From the NCBI RefSeq assembly GCF_002214465.1, contig NZ_CP015101.1:937013-1001012 (forward strand): a stretch of 64,000 nucleotides of DNA, written 5' to 3'. The notes beneath the pieces are model-generated. The model saw only the letters and a program-made list of their open reading frames with translations. It was not told the origin of the DNA and made no database searches. This DNA is from Thermococcus barossii (GTDB lineage: Archaea; Methanobacteriota_B; Thermococci; Thermococcales; Thermococcaceae). The position numbers were made by a program, and so were the translations under genes. Below, piece after piece: positions 46,382 through 55,000 of this stretch (position 1 is its first letter; every line of letters begins with the position of its first letter).

Positions 46382-48661
46382 GTGGATACACTTGCCCTGC
46401 TCAAGGCCCTCTCCAACGAAACGAATCTCCAGATACTCTCCCTCCTGAGGTCGGGGTCATTCCATCCGAGGGAGCTGGCAAGGCTCCTCCAGAGGAGCGA
46501 GAGCGACGTGTCGAGAAGACTGAAAAAACTGGAGAAGCTGGGACTTGTGGAGGGAAGGTGGATCAGACTGGGGGGCAGAAACGTTAGAATCTACTCCCTC
46601 AGGGTGAACGAGGTAAAGGTCAACTTCCTGCCGGGAGAAGTTCGGGTGGGGATTGAGGAGGCCGAATCCTACAGGCTTCCCATAACATTTGAAGACGTGC
46701 CAAAAACGGGCTTTTTCGTGGGGAGACACGATGAGGTTGAGATTCTCAGAAGGGCAAGGGGTAGGGTGGTGGTTGTTCACGGAATTGCGGGAATCGGAAA
46801 GACCAGCCTCCTTGCAAGGGCTTTTCCTGAAGCGTTCTGGTACTCAATGAACGGCTCGGAGAGCTTCGAATACTTCGCCTGGCAGCTCAGCCTCTACCTA
46901 AACTCCCTGGGATATCGGGCCCTTATGGAGTATCTTCGAGGCGGTGGAAAAGAGGAAAAGGAGCTGTTTGAGCTGATTCTCGAAGGAATTGACGAGACAG
47001 AAAGTGTGGTCGTGATAGACGACCTCCACAAGTGCCGGGACGAGACACTCATGAGAATGCTCTCCTATCTGGCAGGAAGGCTGAAGAAGGGCACCATCGC
47101 CGTTGCGTCGAGAGTCAAGCCCCCCCTCGGCATCGAGGGGATAGTCTACATAAACCTGGGCGGCCTGAAACCCGAGGAGGCCTACGAACTGGCAAAAAAG
47201 ATTAAAAAAGGAATCCCCGTGGACGAATTTGCCGAGATCTACCGCATAACCCGGGGCCATCCGCTGGCGCTTATCCTTCTGCTCGAAAGCCCGGGGGAAA
47301 GCTCGGAAGAGGCCAGAGAGAATCTCTTCGAGTTTCTTTTCACGGAGATTTACCGCTCTCTGACCGAAGAGGAGAAGCGGATGCTCCTAATGCTTTCCAT
47401 CTTCGAAGGACCCCTGGAATATGAGGCCATTAAAGCCCTTTACGGTGGAAGGAACACCTTTTCCGTTCTCCACTCCCTGCTGAGAAAGGGGCTGGTGGAG
47501 AGGCGGGGCAGGCAGTACTTCATCCACGACATGCTGAAGGGCTTTCTCCGGGAGAAGGAAACTCCCGAAAGCAGAACCTACTATCTGGAGTATGCAGAGT
47601 ATCTCCTCCGAAAAAACACGCCCAGAGACTTCCTGAAGGCCTTCGAATACATCCTCAGGGCCGGGGCCACCGGGAGGATAAGGGAACTGGTGGAGCTTCG
47701 AATCCGGAGGTTCAAACACCTGCCGGGGGACTTTCCGAAGACATACAGGATGATACTATCCCATGCAGGGGATAACCCCTACGCCCGGGGGGAGCTGGGC
47801 ATAATCTACTTCAACACGGGATTCTTCCAGAAGGCCAGGGATACCCTCCTGGAGGTGGAGGACAAAATCGAGGGCCTCTTCAAGGCGGAGGTCGTGAGCA
47901 CCTTGGCGGACGTCTTCCTCATGCTTGAGAACCTGGAGATGGCGGGGAGGTATCTGCAGAAGACGAGAGAGCTGGCCGAAAACCTTCAGGATCCAGAGGT
48001 GTGGCTCTGGTATTACATGGAGAAAACGAAGTACGAGTACTACCGCCGAAACCTTGAAGAAGCTTTGAAGAGTGCGTTTAAGGAGCTCGAAATATCAAGA
48101 AAACACGGAGGCGCTCCTGAAAACGAAGGACTGGTGCTCCTTCACATAGGGGACATATACCTCGACCTGGAGCAACCTGAGGAGGGAATAAAATACTACG
48201 AAGAGGGTCTGAGGGTAGCAAAAGCCTACGGGCTGACCTTTATCGAACACGTTACGTACATGGAGCTATCTAAGACTCACTACATACTTGGAAACTACCG
48301 GAAGGCCGTCTCCTATGGAAACCGGGCCGTGGAGTACTTCCTGAGAATCAAGAACTACCGCAGGGCGGTGGATGCTCTGGCCTACAGATGCGTATCATGG
48401 ATAGGGCTCGGCGAGGCAGAGAGGGCGGAGGAGGATGCCAGAGAGCTCGTCAGAATCGCCCACAGCACCGGCTATCCCCTTGCTTGGGCGGGCTACATCT
48501 TCATGGGAGCGGCAAAGTTTTTGAAGGGAGAGGACGGGTCCGGTTACGTGGAGGAGGGGAGAAAACACCTCCAGGATTATCCCTGGCTTTTTGAGGCCGT
48601 TATTCAAGAACTCGGAAGGGTTTTTGAGTTCCCTGAGGAGCTAAACTTAAGTAGAGAATGA
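46382..48661 (+). CDS. STAND-type regulator: HTH, AAA/NB-ARC-like ATPase, TPR repeats
   Basis: 759 residues from GTG 46382, with GAGGGG upstream; an in-frame GTG at 46376 overlaps that site. Residues 1-75 are an ArsR-like winged helix (LLKALSNETNLQILSLLRSG, RSESDVSRRLKKLEKLGLVEG). FVGRHDEVE leads to Walker A GIAGIGKTS (134-142), Walker B VVVIDDLHK, a sensor VASRVKPP and a GxPLA-like GHPLALILLL. The C-terminal half is TPR-like. STAND proteins respond to a ligand by ATP-driven oligomerisation. The position immediately after the giant surface gene suggests control of it or of the other surface gene. Target unproven. Confidence 0.88.
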   Translation: MDTLALLKALSNETNLQILSLLRSGSFHPRELARLLQRSESDVSRRLKKLEKLGLVEGRWIRLGGRNVRIYSLRVNEVKVNFLPGEVRVGIEEAESYRLPITFEDVPKTGFFVGRHDEVEILRRARGRVVVVHGIAGIGKTSLLARAFPEAFWYSMNGSESFEYFAWQLSLYLNSLGYRALMEYLRGGGKEEKELFELILEGIDETESVVVIDDLHKCRDETLMRMLSYLAGRLKKGTIAVASRVKPPLGIEGIVYINLGGLKPEEAYELAKKIKKGIPVDEFAEIYRITRGHPLALILLLESPGESSEEARENLFEFLFTEIYRSLTEEEKRMLLMLSIFEGPLEYEAIKALYGGRNTFSVLHSLLRKGLVERRGRQYFIHDMLKGFLREKETPESRTYYLEYAEYLLRKNTPRDFLKAFEYILRAGATGRIRELVELRIRRFKHLPGDFPKTYRMILSHAGDNPYARGELGIIYFNTGFFQKARDTLLEVEDKIEGLFKAEVVSTLADVFLMLENLEMAGRYLQKTRELAENLQDPEVWLWYYMEKTKYEYYRRNLEEALKSAFKELEISRKHGGAPENEGLVLLHIGDIYLDLEQPEEGIKYYEEGLRVAKAYGLTFIEHVTYMELSKTHYILGNYRKAVSYGNRAVEYFLRIKNYRRAVDALAYRCVSWIGLGEAERAEEDARELVRIAHSTGYPLAWAGYIFMGAAKFLKGEDGSGYVEEGRKHLQDYPWLFEAVIQELGRVFEFPEELNLSRE

Positions 48662-48760
48662 TGCGAAATTGTTCTGGGGCGATGAAGAGTTTAACCCCTC
48701 CTGACGGGTCGCCCGTATGAGGAGGCGGTCCCCCCTCGAGCCCCTTCTGGAGGTGAAAGC

Positions 48761-49480
48761 GTGAGGATAAGCTCAATCGAGGAGTTCCCCCGCGAGATAG
48801 TGCCGGTTGAGATTCCTCCGCACATCGTTATGCTCCGGGGAATCGGCTGGGACTCCAACGTTTACCTCGTGAGGGATGGGAACGAGGTCCTCATCATAGA
48901 CACCGGCACCGGCGTTAACTGGCACGTCTACGCTGAAATCTGGGAGAGGGAAGGCTATCTAAAGGAGGCGAAGAAGGCGATAATCTTTAACACTCACGAG
49001 CACTTCGACCACGTGGGCGGAAACTCTACCCTGGCGGACTGGCTGAAGGGGAAGGGCATTGAGGTTCTCTTCGCCGCCCACGAGGTTACTGCAAAAACGC
49101 TGGAGAAGGGAGACGACTACGTGATTCTGGCCTATTCCTACGGTAGAAAGTTTGAGCCGCAGAGGGTTGACCTTCACATGGAGGATGGAGAAAGGCTCAA
49201 AGTGGGTTCCCTAGAGCTTGAGCTGGTTCACACCCCAGGTCACACCGCGGGAAGTGCGTGCCTTTATCTGGACGACAGGGAGACGAGGGTGATGTTCACC
49301 GGCGACACGGTCTTCAAGGGAACCGTGGGCAGGACGGATCTGCCGACCGGAAACGGCTGGAAACTTCAGGAGAGCCTCGAAAAGCTCCTCGAATACGAGG
49401 TTGACTTTGGACTTCCCGGGCACGGGTGGGTCATCAAAGACTGGCGGGGGAACATCAACTCGATACTGGGGTGGCTCTGA
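48761..49480 (+). CDS. MBL-fold metallo-hydrolase
   Basis: 239 residues from GTG 48761, with GGAGGTGA upstream. Zinc motifs: NTHEHFDHVGG (HxHxDH), HTPGHTAGS, a metal Asp in MFTGDTVFKG and the late His in LPGHGWVIKDW, all as in glyoxalase II-type beta-lactamase-fold hydrolases. Cytoplasmic; thioester or phosphodiester substrate unknown. The next gene starts within its stop codon (TGATG), so the two are coupled. Confidence 0.88.
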   Translation: MRISSIEEFPREIVPVEIPPHIVMLRGIGWDSNVYLVRDGNEVLIIDTGTGVNWHVYAEIWEREGYLKEAKKAIIFNTHEHFDHVGGNSTLADWLKGKGIEVLFAAHEVTAKTLEKGDDYVILAYSYGRKFEPQRVDLHMEDGERLKVGSLELELVHTPGHTAGSACLYLDDRETRVMFTGDTVFKGTVGRTDLPTGNGWKLQESLEKLLEYEVDFGLPGHGWVIKDWRGNINSILGWL

Positions 49481-49725
49481 TGCGAAAGGGAACTGTGAAG
49501 GAGGTTCTGGCCAAGATAAAGTACGACCCGAGGGAGGACGAAGGGGACTACTACATCGTAATCGAACATCGCGGGGCCTACGGGGATATAAAGAAGATTC
49601 CCGTGGGAATGATAGAACTGGGGCACGGTTACTTCTTCGTCGGCGATGCCCAGATACCCTACCACCGTATTCTGAAGGTGGTCAGAAAGGATGGAAGGGT
49701 AGTGTGGGAAACCAGAAAGCTCTGA
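49480..49725 (+). CDS. DUF504 family protein
   Basis: 81 residues from ATG 49480, overlapping the MBL stop by one base. The family pattern is present: VLAKIKYDPREDEGDYYIVIEHRG, here with YIVIEHRGAYGDIKKIP, then GYFFVGDAQIPYHRILKVVRKDG with the IPxHRI motif. DUF504 domains are found alone in archaea or near RNA ligase/2'-5' phosphoesterase genes; a role in RNA repair or processing is suspected but unproven. Its stop abuts the end of the convergent ferritin-DUF835 gene. Confidence 0.9.
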   Translation: MRKGTVKEVLAKIKYDPREDEGDYYIVIEHRGAYGDIKKIPVGMIELGHGYFFVGDAQIPYHRILKVVRKDGRVVWETRKL

Positions 49726-50700
49726 TCAGGAGACCTCCTTGAGTTCCGAGGTGAGTAGGACCCATTCGCGGGGGCTGAAGGCCTCTTTGACTGCAGTGGC
49801 CAGGATGTAGCCATCGTACAGGAGCGCACAGTCCTTCAGGTAAAGCACAACGTCCATCATGCTCTTGAACCCGAGCTCAAGCGCGAGATAGCTGAGATTC
49901 TGGAGGAAAACTGCGCCCTTACCTCTGCCCTCTGAGGTCTTGCCCAAGAATCTGCAGAACATCTTCTTGAGCATAGGTATCTCATCGGGGCGTATGGAAC
50001 CTTCAACTTCGGTCCTGGTTATCCACACCACGCTAACCCTGCTGCCGTCCAGCATTTCAAGGAACTTCTCGGGCTTCTCTCTTATGACCGCCGACAGCTC
50101 AACACCGCTCTCCAGGAGGTCTATTAGGAAGTACTTCGCCTTCAGCTCGTCAGTGAAGAGGTATCCCCCAGGCTCAAGTTTCTCGGGGGTTATCTCCTTC
50201 TCCTCAAGGGAGAGCATGAGTTCGTACATCTTTCTTATCGAGTTATAATGGTCCTCCTCCATCGCGGCCAGATTGAGTGCGAATGCCTTCGTGTCCTCGT
50301 CCCTTGCAACCTTGGCCAGAAGCTCGTAGGTTTTCTTGGCAAACAGCTCGCTTTCCATGCAGTACTTGAGGGCAGATAGGTAGTCTTCAACGCTCTCAAA
50401 CTCCGGGTAAAAAGGGGCAACCTCCACAGGGGGAGCCTCAACCTTCACGGGTTCCTCATCAGGATAGAGCTTTTTGAAGAGCCTGTACAGCCAGTCACGG
50501 TGTCCCTTACTGTCTTCACTCATTTTTATGAACAGAGCTTTGATACTGGCCCTCTTGGTCTTTTCAGCCAGTTTGGCGTAGTATTTTGCCTCCTCTTCCT
50601 CATTGAAGATGGCATAGCTCAAAAGCTCCTTTGGAGACTTATCCCTAAGCGCCTCCACTATCCCGTCCATGCTGATGGCAGAAACCTCCTTGTTTTCCAT
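49726..50700 (-). CDS. Ferritin/rubrerythrin-like domain fused to a DUF835 domain
   Basis: 324 residues from ATG 50700, with GGAGGT upstream. Residues 1-165 form a four-helix ferritin-like domain in two halves: YAIFNEEEEAKYYAKLAEK with SEDSKGHRDWL, and YCMESELFAKKTYELLAK with AMEEDHYNSI. The second half keeps the E-x2-H iron motif; in the first it reads S-K-G-H, so one ligand seems lost. Residues 195-324 are DUF835 (YLFTDELKAKYFLIDLL, WITRTEVEGSIRPDEIP, FLQNLSYLALELGFKSMMDV, DGYILATAVKEAFSPREW). DUF835 is common in Thermococcales with unknown role. The fusion may couple peroxide or iron sensing to an unknown output. Confidence 0.85.
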   Translation of the reverse strand: MENKEVSAISMDGIVEALRDKSPKELLSYAIFNEEEEAKYYAKLAEKTKRASIKALFIKMSEDSKGHRDWLYRLFKKLYPDEEPVKVEAPPVEVAPFYPEFESVEDYLSALKYCMESELFAKKTYELLAKVARDEDTKAFALNLAAMEEDHYNSIRKMYELMLSLEEKEITPEKLEPGGYLFTDELKAKYFLIDLLESGVELSAVIREKPEKFLEMLDGSRVSVVWITRTEVEGSIRPDEIPMLKKMFCRFLGKTSEGRGKGAVFLQNLSYLALELGFKSMMDVVLYLKDCALLYDGYILATAVKEAFSPREWVLLTSELKEVS

Positions 50701-50758
50701 GTGCTTTAACCTCCGATAAATAGTCATCCAAACAACGGAAAAGCTTTTCTATAATCCC

Positions 50759-51532
50759 ATGAAGCGAAAAAACATGCTTGACGCACACGCTCATTTCGAG
50801 TTCTACAAAAAGGACGCGCCACAGGTGATAGAAGAGTGTCGGAAGGAGCTCAGGGCAGTCGTGGATTCCATCACAGAGTACCGCAAAGCCCATGTCTGGA
50901 AGAGCTGGGAGCTGTTAAAGCCCCACTTCGGCTTCGTCTTTCCAACGCTCGGCTACCACCCAAACGAGGCCAGAAGGGGCAACTGGGAGAAGGTGGAAAA
51001 GGTCGAGAACTTCATCCTCGAACACAAGGATGAGATAGTGGCGGTGGGAGAGATAGGCCTCGACTGCCACTATGCTGAAAACGAAAGGCAGAGAGAGAAC
51101 CAGAGGGCAATCTTCAGGCACTTTCTCGAACTGGCGGTTGAACTTGAATTGCCCGTGGTGATACACGCGAGGGAGGCGGAAAGAGAGGCCTTCGAGCTCG
51201 TTCAGAAAGTTGGGGCCAGGGCGTACTTCCACTCCTTCGCAGGGAGCATTGAACTGGCAAGGGAGATAGCCGAGAACGGACACCCCATCGGTATAAACAC
51301 TGGAATAGTTTTCATCCCAGAGGTAAAGGCCGTTGCGAAGGCCATCGAGGTCGATCACCTCCTCGTCGAGACGGACAGCCCCTACATGAGCCCCGTAAGG
51401 GGGCGGAGGAACATCCCATGCAACGTCCGCGTTGCCATCGAGGAGGTGGCAAAGCTTAAGGGCATGGAGTTTGAGGAAGTCGAAAGGATAACCGAAGGAA
51501 ACACCGTGAGGTTCTTCAGTTTGAAGCTGTAG
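50759..51532 (+). CDS. TatD-family metal-dependent hydrolase
   Basis: 257 residues. TIM-barrel metallo-hydrolase signatures: DAHAHFEF (metal HxH), AVGEIGLDCHY (metal Glu), LPVVIHAREAE (His), ARAYFHSFAGS (His) and LLVETDSPYMSP (metal Asp). TatD enzymes are 3'-5' DNA exonucleases or deoxyribonucleases in characterised cases. Start ATG 50759 has no strong ribosome site; the mRNA may be leaderless. The following small gene begins 11 nt after the stop. Confidence 0.92.
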   Translation: MKRKNMLDAHAHFEFYKKDAPQVIEECRKELRAVVDSITEYRKAHVWKSWELLKPHFGFVFPTLGYHPNEARRGNWEKVEKVENFILEHKDEIVAVGEIGLDCHYAENERQRENQRAIFRHFLELAVELELPVVIHAREAEREAFELVQKVGARAYFHSFAGSIELAREIAENGHPIGINTGIVFIPEVKAVAKAIEVDHLLVETDSPYMSPVRGRRNIPCNVRVAIEEVAKLKGMEFEEVERITEGNTVRFFSLKL

Positions 51533-51543
51533 GGGGTGCCGGT

Positions 51544-51840
51544 GTGAACGTCCCTGAGATTGAAGAATTGAAGGAACTGTGTGGAGAACTCGGGGAGACG
51601 GGCCTTGTCGGAAGGATAGATTCGTTCGTGGCTCTCAACGAGGGGCTCGAAAGCAAGAAGGGGAAGGAGTTCATAGAGGTCTCGCTCCTGGGCTTCGCCG
51701 AGGGCATCCTTGTGAGCCTGATGAGAAAGTATCCAGATGACGAAAGGGTGAGAAGCCTCCTTGAAAAGGTCAGGCAGAGAAGAGAGGAGCTCGATGTCCT
51801 CTTCAGGAAACCGAGAGCTCCTATCTTGGATGAAACGTAA
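51544..51840 (+). CDS. Small helical protein of unknown function
   Basis: 98 residues from GTG 51544 with GGGGGTG upstream. Almost entirely helical and acidic-basic (VPEIEELKELCGELGETGLVGRIDSF, LESKKGKEFIEVSLLGFAEGIL, RVRSLLEKVRQRREELDVLFRK). One cysteine. It lies 11 nt after tatD and is probably cotranscribed. No family recognised. Confidence 0.6.
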   Translation: MNVPEIEELKELCGELGETGLVGRIDSFVALNEGLESKKGKEFIEVSLLGFAEGILVSLMRKYPDDERVRSLLEKVRQRREELDVLFRKPRAPILDET

Positions 51841-52063
51841 CTGCGTCAAAATACACATTATTGGCCATTGCTGGGGAAAAGACGCCTATTGTAGCTTTTT
51901 TAACATTTTGGAGATTCACCAAAAGCTTATTATACTTTGGGAGCGTAGTTAGGCCTATGATACGATAATGTAAGGAGAGCCTCGGACTGCAGGCTCAAAT
52001 AAGATTTTAGGATTTTCACCCCCGCTCGCAGCCCCCGGCTCTTCTTCGCGGGAGGGAAAAGAC
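51841..52063. promoter_or_regulatory. Promoter and leader of the second giant surface protein
   Basis: 223 bp without an ORF. TATA-like CTTATTATAC (about 51927-51936) would start transcription near 51960, giving a leader of about 100 nt, longer than elsewhere in the window. A GAGCCT-N8-AGGCTC hairpin lies at 51977-51996 and a C/G-rich CCCCCGGCTC ... CGCGGGAGGG pair overlaps the ribosome site. The leader may fold and modulate translation. Confidence 0.5.
51977..51996 (+). repeat. 6-bp hairpin in the leader of the second giant gene
   Basis: GAGCCT, loop CGGACTGC, AGGCTC. Perfect arms within the predicted leader RNA. Confidence 0.5.
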
Positions 52064-55000
52064 ATGAGAAAACTCACGGTCTTTTTGATATATCTCCTCT
52101 TAGCGTCTTACCTAAACGTGGGCTTCGTCGGCGTTTCCCACGTTGTCCAGGCCCAGGGGACGTACGTTTTTCAGGACGACTTCAACGACAACAGCCTCGA
52201 TCCGGCGAGATGGAGCACGGAAGTGGTGGGCGATGGGAACAGCGTCACCGAGACAAGCGGCGAGATTCAGGTCGTAACCTACGGCCACGGGGGCTGGGAC
52301 TCGGGACACGCTCTCCTGAAAAGCAGGGAAATCGACGTGGATAACTGGAGCTCGGTAACCTTCGAGGCGGACTGGAAGTTCACCGACCCCAACACCGCCG
52401 AGATGCTCGTCCACGTCGTGGACCTTGACACAGGGAAATACGTGGGAGTGCATTACATAAGCTGGAACGGGCCGAAGGTATCCTACCGGTACGACGGCAC
52501 CTCCCAGGATGAACCGCGTGAGATTCCAACGAACTACGTTCCGTTCAAAATCGTAATTTACAGGGACCGCTTCGAGTTCTGGGAAAGCGGGATTCTTGTG
52601 AAAACAATCTCCACAACCAGCATGAGCGGGACGACGAGGTTCCAGTTCGTGCTTGGCGGCTGGGAGAGTTCTCCCCTTTACTCCCACATGTACTTTGACA
52701 ACGCCGCGGTTGAGTACGAGCCGGCCCTTCCGGAGGACGAGCCCCTTGAGGTGACCATCGTTTCCCCGGAGGAAAGGGAGTACGACACGTCCGTGATAGA
52801 CCTGAACGTCACCGCCAACAAGCCGGTTGATGAGTGGCGCTACTCGCTCAACGGGGGAGAGAACGTGACGTTCACCCCGAACACCACCATAACGGCGCCG
52901 AACGGGGAGAACCGCCTCGTGGTATACGCCCTGGCCGGCGACGAGAGAGGAATGGCTCAGGTGAACTTCTACGTGAACGCGGAGGAGGAAGACACGACCC
53001 CGCCGGGAACGGTTAGGAATCTTACCCACGAGGTTGGGGCCGACTACATCCACTGGACGTGGGACAACCCGGAGGATGAGGACTTTGAGACTGCCCTCGT
53101 TTACATCGACGGGGAGTTTCAGGGCGAGACCGACGAGGGTGAGTGGTGGCTCGACGAGCTGTCACCGGGGGAGACCCATACGATTGGAATCCTCACGAGG
53201 GATTATTCCGGGAACGTGAACACCACCTGGGTGAACGACACGGCAACGACGCTCACACCGGCCGAAACCGTCTACGTAAACGAGAGCGGCTGGTGGTACG
53301 AGGGAGGCGAGCTAAACCCCAGCGAGACCCCGCTCCAGGACGGCATAGACGGGGCCGTCAAGGGTGGGACGGTGATAGTCCTCGCCGGGACGTACCCGGA
53401 GAGCGTCGAGGTGGACAAGCCCCTGACGGTGGAAACGGGCGAAAATGCCCGCATAACCGGCGACGGCTCCGAATGGGAGAACGGGAAAAAGCCGGTCTTC
53501 TACGTGAGCTCGGACAACGTCACGCTGAGGGGGTTTGAGATAGACTCGTCGGTTTCCAACATCGGGGTCTGGCTCGATGACGTGGGGAACTGCACGGTCG
53601 AGAACAACAATATCATCATAAGGGAGGCCGGAGAGAGCGAGCGCTACGGAATCTACCTCAGCTACGGTGGAAATCACGTGGTCAGGAACAACGAGGTGAG
53701 CGTCTCGGGCTTCCAGGGGGTCGGAATCTACGTCTACGAGACGGACGGCGAAAGCGACGTTTACGGGAACACCGTTGTAACCGAGGGCGACAGCGCCGAT
53801 GGGATAGAGGTGTTCTACTCCTCGGCATGGGTTTACGACAACACGATCTCGATAAGCGGCGTGGGAGAAACCCCCGGCTACGCGCTCTACCTGTATCTGG
53901 CGGAAGATTCCTCGATAGACAACAACGGGCTGACGACCAACCTGTCGGAGGAGAACGCGTGGGCGATACTCGTTATCGGGGAGTTCAAAGGCTCGCTGAG
54001 CGGAAACAGGATAAACGGAGTACAGACCGAGATAGTCTGCCCTGAAAACTGTCTCCTGAGGGGTGTTTCGCCGGAGAACAGACCCGCTCCCCCGGAGGGC
54101 TACGGGGACGTTGGAGAGTACCTGGAGATAGACGCCGATTCCTGGCTCCATCTGGGCCTTTACTACGACGATTCATCGCTGGGGGGCCTCAGAGAGGACA
54201 CCCTGCAGATATGGCGCTTCAATGAGGGCTGGACGCTCGATGGGACGAGCGGAGGGAGCCTGGACACCTTGAAGAACCTCGTTGAGGCGAACCTGACGCA
54301 GTCTGGCATATTTGCCCCGCTGGCCCAGGAGGAGAACGACGTTACGCCTCCGGTTCTGACCTTCGTTGAGCCGACTCCAGAGAATGGTGCCCTCATTGGA
54401 TACTCCCACGTAGTCATCAACGTCACCTCGAACGAGAACCTGAGCGGGGCCATAATCGAGTTCGATGGAGCAAACCACACCATGCTCGGCTCCGGAAGGA
54501 GCTGGCACTACGAGGCCGACGTTTCGGACGGGGTTCACACTTTCAAAGCTTACGGGACTGACTTAGCTGGCAACAACGGAACGAGCGAGGGACGGAGCTT
54601 TGAGGTTGACACGAAGGCACCGGAATACTCGGATGTCGGGCAGGACAAAGCTGGAATCCCGCCCGGAGGGGAACTTCACGTTCACGCCTTCTGGAGCGAC
54701 CTGCATCTCAGCTACGCGAGGCTCATCACGAACGCAACCGAGGGAGGGGCATGGGACTGGATAGACGATACCTTCTTCGAGGGGAGCGAGGGATGGAGCA
54801 ACTTCACGATTTCAACCGAGGGGCTTGATCCGGGTCTGTACTGCTGGTTCATAGAAGCATCGGACTCCCTGGAGCACTGGAACTCGACCCCAACCGAGTG
54901 CTTCCGGCTTTATGAGCCGCCGGAGATAGTTTCCCACTCCCCCGAAAGCCCCGTCGAGAGCTACGTCGGCGATACCGTGACATTCAGCATAACCGCGAGT

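Noticed and set aside
51949-51958. TTAGGCCTAT as a metal-regulator box
   Set aside because: It is only a short 8-bp palindrome without the 4-bp spacer.
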